Shown: one piece after another, positions 56,200-64,000 of the stretch
How the letters are laid out: every line of letters begins with the position of its first letter
Numbering within the stretch: position 1 is the first letter of the stretch
Origin: Perca fluviatilis
Taxonomy: Eukaryota > Chordata > Actinopteri > Perciformes > Percidae
Assembly (NCBI RefSeq): GCF_010015445.1
Contig: NC_053132.1
Location: 33,196,501 to 33,260,500, forward strand
DNA length: 64,000 nucleotides
Reading direction: 5' to 3'
Translations under genes and position numbers: made by a program
Notes under the pieces: generated by a model
What the model was told of the DNA's origin: nothing
Seen by the model: the letters and a program-made list of their open reading frames with translations, nothing else
Databases searched by the model: none

Positions 56200-58780
56200 A
56201 TTAGGGCCCAAGCGCCGACAGCAGCGAAGGCCCTATTGAAACTGAAGGAATTATTATTAGGGCCCGAGCGCCGACAGCCGACAGCGACAGCGGCGAAGGC
56301 CCTATTGAAACTGAAGGAATTATTGTTTCTTTCAATTCTTTTTCTTTCTTTCTATTATTATTTTCCCGTCAAATGAATTGGCTTTTTGAGGGGCTTAATA
56401 TATTCAAAAACTCACCAAATTTGGCGGTCGCATCAAGTCTGGTGAAAATTTACGTATTTTAAGGGTTTCGGGAATAGTTGCACAAAATTGGCTCGCTAGA
56501 GCCCCCTAGAAAGTTAAGAAAATTGAGCCCCTGCAGTGCGTTTAACGTAGACTCACGGAACTTGGTACACATATGTAACATGTCAAGATGTACAAAAAAT
56601 GTCATTAGAGCCATACCCTAAACCCAACAGGAAGTCCGCCATTTTGAATGGCGGACAATGTTCGAAATTAGTGCGATTTTGGCCATTTCCACATGCACCG
56701 TCGCAAGGAACGGCGTACGCCGGTAACCTCGACGCACGCAGAGGCGCGAGGGCCCGTCCATCGCTGCTCGCAGCTTTAATAGTTTCTTTCTATTCTTTTC
56801 CCGTCAAATGAATTGCCTTTTTGAGGAGCTTAACATATTCAAAAACTCACCAAATTTGGCGGTCGCATCAAGTCTGGTGAAAATTTATGTATTTTAAGGG
56901 TTTCGGGAATAGGCACACAAAAATGGCTCGCTAGGGCCCCTAGAAAGTTAAGAAAATTGAGCCCCTGCAGTGCGTTTAATGTAGACTCACGAAACTTGGT
57001 ACACATGTACACATGTCAAGATGTACAAAAAACTTCATTACAGCCATACCCTAAACCCAACAGGAAGTCCGCCATTTTGATTTCAAAGTTCGTAATTAGT
57101 GCGATTTTGGCCATTTCCTCATGTCGTACTTTAACGAACTCCTCCTAGAGATTTCATCCGATCAACTTCAAACTCGGTCTGTGTCATCTTAAGACCTTAA
57201 AGATGAAAAGTTTTTTTTGAATAACTTTTTGTCATAGGGCGTGGCCGTGGCGGGGCGGCCATTTTGTGCGTTTCAACCGCCGAAACAGGAGGTGGGTGTA
57301 ACGATATTTACTTAAATTCATAGCGCCCCCTAGTGGCAACAGGAAGTAGGCCTAAAAGTCAAGGTGCAATACTTTAACGAACTCCTCCTAGAGATTTCAT
57401 CTGATGGATTTCAAACTTGGTCTGTATCTTCTCAACACCATAACAATGAAAAGTTATTGAAAGAAAATTTTTTGTCAGACGTTGTGGGCGTGGCGGCCAT
57501 TTTGAGTGTTTAGTGATCGTATCTGCCCGAAATTTCTCACGATTGACAAGGGTCCAGGCCTGAGGACACCTACAGGCCAAAATTGACTTTTGGTCATAGC
57601 GCCCCCTGCTGGTAACAAGAAATGTGCCTTATATGACAAACATCATCTGATTTACATGAAACTCATAATGTGTGGTTTACATGTGATACTGAGCCGCCCC
57701 CTATAATAGGTCCACGCCCACTTACTCAGGCCACGCCCCCTTTCATAACATTTGAACCGTTTGAGATAGAGTCTTGTGTTAGGTGTCATTGAACTCAGCA
57801 GAGATTTCCTTCTTCAATGGTGATGGTTTGGCCCGCCCTATATGCTTAAGCCACGCCCCCTTTCATAACATTTCAACCGTTTAAGGTATACCCTTGTGTG
57901 AGGTATCATTGAACTCGGCAGAGACTTCATTCTTCATTGGTGATGGTTTGACCCGCCCCCTAAGCTTTAGCCACGCCCCCTTTCATAACTAATGACCCGT
58001 TTCATGTAGACCCTTGTGTGAGGTATCATTGAACTAAGCAGAGAGTTCCTTTTTAATTGGTGATTGTTTGAACCGCCCACTATGCTTAAGCCACGCCCCT
58101 TTCACAACTGGTGACCCGTTTAAGGTAGAGTCTTATGTGAGGTATCAATGAACTCAGCAGAGACTTCCTTGTTTATTGGTAAAGGTTTGGCCTGCCCTCT
58201 ATTCTTTGGCCACGCCCCCTTTCATAACTAATGACCCGTTTGATGTAGACCCTTGTGTGAGGTATCATTGAACTCAGCAGAGACTTCCTTTTTAATTGGT
58301 GATGGTTTAGCCCGCCCCCTATATTCAAGCCACGCCCCCCTTTTTTAACTGACCCGTTTGATGTAGACTCTTGTGTGAGATATCATTGAACTCAGCAGAG
58401 AGTTCCTTTTTAATTGGTGATGGTTTGAACCGCCCACTATGCTTAAGCCTCGCCCCTTTCATAACTGGTGACCCGTTTAAGGTAGAGTCTTATGTGAGGT
58501 ATCAATGAACTCGGCAGAGACTTCCTTGTTTATTGGTAAAGGTTTGGCCTGCCCCCTATTCTTTGGCCACGCCCCCTTTCACAGCTAATGAAACGTATGA
58601 CGTAGAGTCTTGTGTGAGGTATCGTTGAACTCAGCGGGGAGTTCCCTTTTCATTGGTGACGATTTGCAGCATCTGAGTGCCGCGCGAATGCACGGTCGCA
58701 AGGAGCGGCATCCGCCAGTAACCCCGACGCACGCAGAGGCGCGAGGGCCCGTCCATCGCTGCTCGCAGCTTTAATGTAAC
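56200..58780 (+). repeat. Composite GGGCCCGAGC-type repeat with duplicated body and satellite
   Basis: The start block GGGCCC[AG]AGCGCCGACAG...AAGGCCCTATTGAAACTGAA occurs twice in tandem (about 56204 and 56260). A body of about 340 bp (CCCGTCAAATGAATTG to GATTTTGGCCATTTCC) occurs at 56366-56690 and again at 56798-57118. The end block (GCACGCAGAGGCGCGAGGGC to CGCTGCTCGCAGCTTTAAT) occurs at about 56694-56780 and 58690-58774. Between 57731 and 58660 is a satellite array. Short frames give AAKALLKLKELL, an unintended translation of the start block. From memory this family is widespread in fish, but I cannot place its class. Confidence 0.7.
57731..58660 (+). repeat. Satellite array, about 119-bp unit, eight copies
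   Basis: CCACGCCCCCTTTCATAAC recurs at 57731, 57851, 57971, 58091, 58210, 58330, 58448 (CCTCGCCCC) and 58567. Each copy is followed by ACCCGTTT..GTAGA[CG]TCTTGTGTGAGG, TATCATTGAACTCAGCAGAG and TTGGTGATGGTTTG. Spacing is 117-120 bp and divergence between units is modest. Confidence 0.9.
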
Positions 58781-58789
58781 AATGAACTT

Positions 58790-59978
58790 ATTTGACTGTA
58801 TTCCAATTCTAGTGAAGCAAAACTTAAAAAGGGACTTGTATTTTCTAAGGAATGACACTTTTGTTTTAAGACTGCTAGTTTCTTGGGACCTTAACACATC
58901 AAACCTCCTCGGAATATTAAAGGACCACGAAAACATTTCATTCAAACAACTAAATGAAAGTAACTCCAAATTGAGAGTTGCAAGTGTTTCACATGACAGC
59001 AGCAGTGCAGTGTCTTTCTCCTGGGTGCTTTGTAGTTGTTGGGTTAAAGTTAATCAAAGTGAATGATTGCAAATCTCTTCCTCCAAAACTATCCCAACCA
59101 AAGCAGACATTTTACTCTGTGACTTTGATATGATTTAGTCCCTAAGCTCCTGCTATCTGCGGTCCGGAGCCACCGCCTCTCATAAATCCAAAGTCCGGTC
59201 TGGGACCCACATCTCTGCCTCCTCCTCCTCCTCCTCCTTATCTGTGGTCTGATAGAATCGATTGGCCATTTGGAGGTAGGGAATTCCATAGAGACAGGCA
59301 TAATTACAAGGGGATAAGGCAATCTACTGCAATTAACCACTCCTCCTCTGGCAGCCTCAGCCGTGGACCATCTCTCATCCTACGCAGGAAATAAATTACC
59401 TCAGCTCGGCCACCACCATCACAGCCACTGAAATATAGGAACAATTAAACAGGAATTAATTCTAATTCATGCAGCCCCTATCACTACTGGGACATATTTC
59501 AACCACATTATTAAAGAACTATTACATGAAATTAATTGTAAACCACAGTTTCTTTGATCCGTGTTAATAAATCACTGGTTCTTTCACAAAGAGCTCGGAA
59601 GAGATAAGTTTAACGCCATTGTCAGACATTTTGTAAGGTTGGAGGGTCGTCCTGAAAGGCGCCTTGTGGAGAAGGTTTTTCATCAGGATAAATAAATCTT
59701 GTCATGGAGTTTATTGTCTGGCCTACACAGAGAAGGACATGATTTTTTTTAAATGTCATTTGCAGTTTTATGTTGCAATGTTAGCCACCGTACGGCATAT
59801 ATAACTTAAAATGGACACAGATAATGAGTCTTAAAGAGCGGTTTTGTGAAACTTTAAATGTTACTTGCCTTAAGTCTGGAGACTAGGTCAGAATTACAAC
59901 TGTCAGGAATGAGGACAGGGAGCATCTCCCGCTGATCTACTTTCCCTTAACACCTGGCTCCAGCTTACATGCAGCATT
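58790..59978. other. No gene recognised; (CCT)n at 59218-59238
   Basis: Mostly unique-looking sequence. The part at 59390-59480 (AATTAAACAGGAATTAATTC) is homeobox-site-like AT-rich. A triplet repeat of about 21 bp lies at 59218-59238. No coding region supported. Confidence 0.4.
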
Positions 59979-59984
59979 CACAAG

Positions 59985-60130
59985 CTAGGTTTTATTGACA
60001 ATTTTAATCTGTTTTGGAAACGTGGCTCCCTGTACAGCAGGGATGGGACCCATCCCAATACATGCGGAAACCAGGTGCTCCGTGAGAATTTGCACCACGC
60101 CTTGCACACTCATAACTATGATTGACTGTG
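59985..60130 (+). pseudogene. SGNH-esterase-like end of LINE ORF1 region
   Basis: One frame reads LGFIDNFNLFWKRGSLYSRD then GTHPNTCGNQVLRENLHHAL. The D-G-T-H-P-N motif is the block V catalytic Asp/His signature of SGNH hydrolases, a domain found in ORF1 products of some CR1/L2 LINEs. The N-terminal blocks (GDS, G-x-N-D) are not visible upstream, so only the last third remains. Confidence 0.6.
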
Positions 60131-60300
60131 CTCCTCTGTGCTTGCTTCTTTGGAACAACCACCCGTTCATAATCCCATAACCATGGTGTCTGTTCCCCGA
60201 CTGAGATCGATTAACATAAACAAGAGGTGCTATACTCAACAACCTAATTGGAATTAAAACAACCACTGCACTGACAGAACAGTATAGGAAAATCAAATGT

Positions 60301-60910
60301 GGACTAATAAACATTAGATCTCTGTCTTCTAAAGCAATATTGGTAAACAAATTGATATCAGATAACCAAATTGATTTATTTTTTCTCACCGAAATGAAAT
60401 GAAATAAATGAAGCCACTCCTCCCAGTCATAATAATACTCAAATTCCACGAGGCTCAGGCCGAGGAGGGGGAGTTGCAGCCATATTCGACTCAAGCCTGT
60501 TAATTAATCCTAAACCTAAACTAAATTATAACTCATTTGAAAGTCTTGTTCTTAATCTTCAACACCCAACGTGGAAAACGGTACAGCCAATTATATTTGT
60601 TGTTGTCTACCACCCACCAGGTCCGTATTCTGAATTTTTATCTGAATTCTCTGAGTTCTTATCAAGTATAGTCCTTCAATCAGACAAAGTACTTATTGTA
60701 GGTGATTTTAATATCCATGTGGACGATGACCGCAATAGCCTTAGTACTGCTTTCAATTCACTACTAGATTCAATTGGTTTCAGTCAGAATGTGCATGAGG
60801 CCACGCACTGTTTTAACCACACCCTCGACCTTGTGCTAGAATATGGAATCAAAATTGAAGATTTAATAGTATTTCCGCAGAATCATTTATTATCAGATCA
60901 TTTTTAATGA
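60301..60910 (+). pseudogene. L2 endonuclease (APE-like), broken
   Basis: Nicks target DNA to prime reverse transcription. Visible blocks are CGLINIRSLSSKAILVNKLI, IDLFFLTE (catalytic E), GRGGGVAAIFDSSLLINPKP, FVVVYHPPGPYSEF, VLIVGDFNIHVDDD (catalytic D and N, about 60698-60727), FNHTLDLVL and LLSDHF (catalytic Asp-His, about 60895-60905). A stop-rich stretch after LTEMK (60395-60415) and a shift after SDHF break it. Confidence 0.8.
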
Positions 60911-63150
60911 CTTTCGAATTCCTATTACCAGACCATAAGAAATTAAATAAAAGTTTCTACACTAGATGCCTATCTGACAGTGCTATAACTAAATTTAAGG
61001 AAGATATTCCAACAGCACTTAACTCAATGTCGTGCCTTAATATAACAGAGGACCTTTATGTTAACTTTAGTCCCTTCCAAATTGATAATTTCGTAGACGC
61101 TGCTACGGCCTGCCTACAGACAACTTTAGACTCGGTCGCTCCTCTCAAAAAGAAGATCATGAAGCAAAGGAAACTAGCACCTTGGTAAAACTCCCAAACT
61201 CGCAAATTAAAACAAATCTCACAAAAACTTGAAAGTAAATGGCGTTCCACTAAACTGGAAGAATCTCGTGTGGATTGGCAAGATAGTCTGAAAACCTATA
61301 GGAAGGCCCTCAGAATTGCCAGATCAGTCTATTACTCAACACTAATAGAAGAAAATAAGAACAACCCAAGGTTTCTTTTCAGCACTGTAGCCAGGCTGAC
61401 AGATAGCCACAGCTCTACTGAGCCATCTATTCCTGTAGCTCTGAGTAGTGACGACTTCATGACCTTCTTTAATGATAAAATTATAACAATTAGAGATAAA
61501 ATTCATCAGCTTTCGCCCTCAACTTCAACAGCTCACCACTGGGCGCAGGAGGACTGGAGAGAACGATAAGACCTGATACATACTTAAGCTGCTTTTATCC
61601 TATGGACCGTCAACAATTAATGTTAAAGGTCTCTTCAGCCAAGCCAACTACCTGTCTCTTAGACCCTATTCCAATGAGGCTACTTAAAGAAGCACTACCT
61701 GTGGTCAACACCACAATATTAAATATGATCAATTTGTCTTTATTAACAGGTCATGTACCGCAGTCATTTAAAATAGCTGTGATAAAACCTATTCTGAAAA
61801 AAACCTACCCTCGACCCTGAAGTCTTAGCCAACTATAGACCTATATCTAACCTTCCCTTTCTCTCCAAAATCCTTGAGAAGGTAGTCGCTAACCAACTAT
61901 GTGACTTTCTACATAGGAACAGTCTATTTGAAGACTTTCAGTCAGGATTTAGAATGTATAATAGCACAGAGACGGCACTGGTGAAAATTACTAACGACCT
62001 TCTAACTGCTGCTGACAAAGGACTTGTCTCCATACTTGTTTTATTAGATCTTAGTGCTGCTTTCGACACTATTGACCATACCATCCTGTTACAGAGACTG
62101 GAACACTTAGTTGGCATTAAAGGAATCGCACTAAGCTGGTTTCAGTCCTATTTCTCTGAGCGATCCCAATTTGTTAACATTAACGATAAACCCTCCAAGT
62201 ACGCTAAAGTTAGCCATGGGGTTCCTCAAGGCTCAGTGCTTGGACCAATTCTATTTTCCTTATATATGCTTCCTCTAGGTAATATTATTAGGAAACACTC
62301 AATTAACTTTCACTGTTACGCAGACGACACCCAATTATATCTGTCAATTAAGCCAGAAGAAAGTGGTCAGTTAGCTAAACTTCAAGCGTGTATTAAAGAT
62401 ATAAAATCCTGGATGACCCACAATTTCCTGATGTTAAACTCAAACAATTATTGTTATTGGACCAAAGCACCTCCAAACTTCATTATCTAAAGACATAGCT
62501 ACTCTGGATGGTATTGCCCTGGCCTCCAGCACTACTGTCAGAAATTTTTGAGTTATTTTTGATCAGGATATATCCTTCAATGCCCACTTCAAACAAACCT
62601 CAAGAACAGCCTTTTTCCATCTTCGTAACATTGCCAAAATTAGGAATATCCTGTCTCAAAATGATGCTGAAAAACTAGTCCATGCATTTGTTACTTCTAG
62701 ACTAGACTACTGCAATTCCTTACTATCAGGTTGCTCAAATAAGTCCCTTAAGACTCTCCAGCTGATCCAGAATGCTGCAGCAAGTGTTCTGACGAGAACT
62801 AAGAGAAGAGATCATATTTCTCCTGTATTAGCTTCTCTGCATTGGCTTCCTGTGAAATCTAGGATCGAATTTAAAATCTTCCTCCTGACCTACAAAGCTC
62901 TAAATGGTCAAGCACCATCATACCTAGAAGAGCTCTTAGTACTTTATTGTCCTAGTAGAGCACTACGCTCCCAGAATGCAAAGCTACTTGTGGTTCCTAG
63001 AGTCTCTAAAAGTAGACTGGGGGCCAGAGCCTTCAGCTATCAGGCTCCGCTCCTGTGGAACCAGCTCCCAATTTGGGTTTGAGGGACAGACACCGTCACC
63101 ACATTTAAGAGTAAACTGAAAACCCTCCTCTTTGATAAAGGTTATAGTTA
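60907..63150 (+). pseudogene. L2 linker and reverse transcriptase, broken
   Basis: Frames at 60907-61188 and 61270-61569 hold the linker (SYKTYRKALRIARSVYYSTL-like, FSTVARLTD). A frame at 61602-61820 has LLDPIPMRLLKEALPVVN and [16 protein letters not shown] frame at 61954-62490 has [34 protein letters not shown] (motif A), [20 protein letters not shown] and [12 protein letters not shown] (YADD at 62317-62328). Further pieces are DYCNSLLSG-like sequence near 62705 and a last frame at 62852-63082 with KIFLLTYKALNGQAPSYLEE, VVPRVSKSRLGARAF and LLWNQLP. Catalytic residues survive, but at least four frameshifts or stops separate the parts. Confidence 0.9.
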
Positions 63151-63530
63151 GGGAGTGAGGAGTTGCAGCGTCCGCCTAACCGGCCCATCTGCTCCTCTTC
63201 GTAGTCATCAGTTTTATTTATAATATAATCAATAATATAGCGAGAGTAGAGGGAGGCAGGCCAGTACAGCCCGATCCGGTTGGGGAGAGTTCTAGCCCGA
63301 CCAGGCACCTCTCTTTAACCTGCCTCTCTTAGTTATGCTATTATAATTCTAGACTGCCGGGGAAGTTCCTTCCTTCCTATGACACACTGAGCTGCGCTCT
63401 CATCTCTGTTTTCACTTGTTTCCTTTTGTATGCATCCTGTCCCAGAAATGCTTGTTACTAACCTAGGAGTCCTTATGTTTCTTCTTCGTAGAGCTATGCT
63501 CTGCGATTCTCTGCAAATTCCCGGCCGCAT

Positions 63531-63580
63531 CCTGCTGCGTCCTGCTGCGTCCTGCTGCGTCCTGCTGCGTCCTGCTGCGT
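63531..63580 (+). repeat. 10-bp minisatellite in LINE 3' region
   Basis: Five exact copies of CCTGCTGCGT, flanked by related CCGGCCGCAT and CCGCCGCATC units. It lies between the RT stop and the element's terminal part. Confidence 0.9.
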
Positions 63581-64000
63581 CCGCCGCATCCACCCATGTT
63601 CTGCAGCGCCACATTACATCCCGCAACGCCCTGCTGTGATGTTCATACGCACAGAGTAGTCAGGATCCGGTATACGAGACTGCACTACTCAGTATGACAC
63701 GATGTGCCCTGCTATGACATGAACTTCCACGATGACCTTCAAAGTCACTGTTCCATTATCTTTAATGTGACTATTATTTGCCACTGTTCATCACACCCCC
63801 AACCGGCCCGTCAGACACCGCCTACCAAGAGTCTGGGTCTGCCGAGGTTTCCTCCTAAAAAGGAGTTTTTCCTCGCCACTGTCGCAAAAGCCACTGCTAA
63901 TGCTTGCTCTTGAGGGAATTACTGTAATTGTTGGGGTTTTGGAATTTATAGAGTGTGGTCTAGACCTACTCTATCTGTAAAGTGTCTCGAGATAACTCTT

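Larger units (their letters stand above)
59979..64000 (+). mobile_element. L2-type LINE, nearly complete, continues past window end
   Basis: In order on the plus strand the element has an SGNH-esterase-like remnant (59985-60130), an AP-endonuclease (60301-60910), a linker and RT (60907-63150), then a long 3' region (63150-64000). The 3' region includes CTGCCGAGGTTTCCTCCTAA and a 10-bp minisatellite. The terminal tail is not in the window. RT motifs match those of the copy at 33.1-35.1 kb, but the 3' region is different, so they are distinct L2 subfamilies. Multiple stops and frameshifts show it is inactive. Confidence 0.9.

Noticed and set aside
57731..58660. Regularly spaced repeats resembling a CRISPR array
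   Set aside because: The whole 119-bp unit is repeated, not only a short repeat with unique spacers, and the sequence is vertebrate-like. It is a satellite.
59985..60494. 169-codon minus-strand open frame
   Set aside because: It is antisense to the L2 esterase and endonuclease region, where plus-strand motifs are clear.

Overview
This window looks like teleost (ray-finned fish) nuclear DNA. The sequence shows long CA/GT microsatellites and many broken transposable elements of types common in fish: L2-like and RTE-like LINEs, Tc1/mariner elements with long terminal inverted repeats (TIRs), hAT, PIF/Harbinger-like and TTAA-target elements, and tRNA-derived SINEs. I recognise no host protein-coding gene with confidence. 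It reads as a transposon-rich intergenic or intronic stretch. The only host-exon candidate is a cysteine-rich open frame at 30.6-30.8 kb (- strand), and it is weak.

Layout. 0-11 kb: a minus-strand SINE, LINE scraps, a cluster of a GTCACCACCGTCAG motif, and a degenerate intron-containing IS630/Tc1-mariner element (2945-5309) with 25-bp TIRs and TA target duplications. A homopolymer-rich block (5.87-6.18 kb) and several dispersed fish repeats follow. 11-17.6 kb: a hAT transposase start, a BED-finger hAT element (12162-13077) with a perfect 8-bp target-site duplication (TSD) lying between two direct repeats, a minus-strand LINE that has lost its YADD motif, and a dispersed repeat. 17.6-22.2 kb: mostly microsatellites.

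22.3-30.1 kb is a four-layer nest. A PIF/Harbinger-like element (22270-30108) holds a hAT element (22337-28344, TSD GACCTAGT), which holds a TTAA-flanked element with 400-bp inverted arms (22444-26464), which holds a minus-strand RTE-type LINE (22846-25948). 31.3-36.1 kb: a hAT-like element ending in TAGGGCTGTCAA, then a Tc1-like element whose transposase gene was split by an L2 LINE with a 457-codon open reverse transcriptase (RT) frame, then a LINE fragment. 36.1-42.4 kb: few recognisable features. 42.4-45.7 kb: a SINE, a TTA-flanked Harbinger-like MITE, and nested TTAA-type elements holding LINE pieces. 48.1-49.7 kb: a Tc1-family element with DD38E spacing and a broken transposase.

50-54 kb: a striking non-coding system of inverted and direct repeats with GGTCCGTGTAC termini, next to an almost perfect 65-nt hairpin. 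56.2-58.8 kb: a GGGCCCGAGC-type composite repeat holding eight copies of a roughly 119-bp satellite. 59.98 kb to the window end: a near-complete but mutated L2 LINE on the + strand (SGNH-esterase remnant, endonuclease (EN), RT, long 3' region) that runs off the edge.

These elements do not form a pathway. The window records successive insertions. The copies that look youngest are the L2 at 33.1-35.1 kb, the Tc1 at 48.1 kb and the hAT copies with exact TSDs. All protein calls rest on motif recognition by eye. Family names are from memory and no database was searched.
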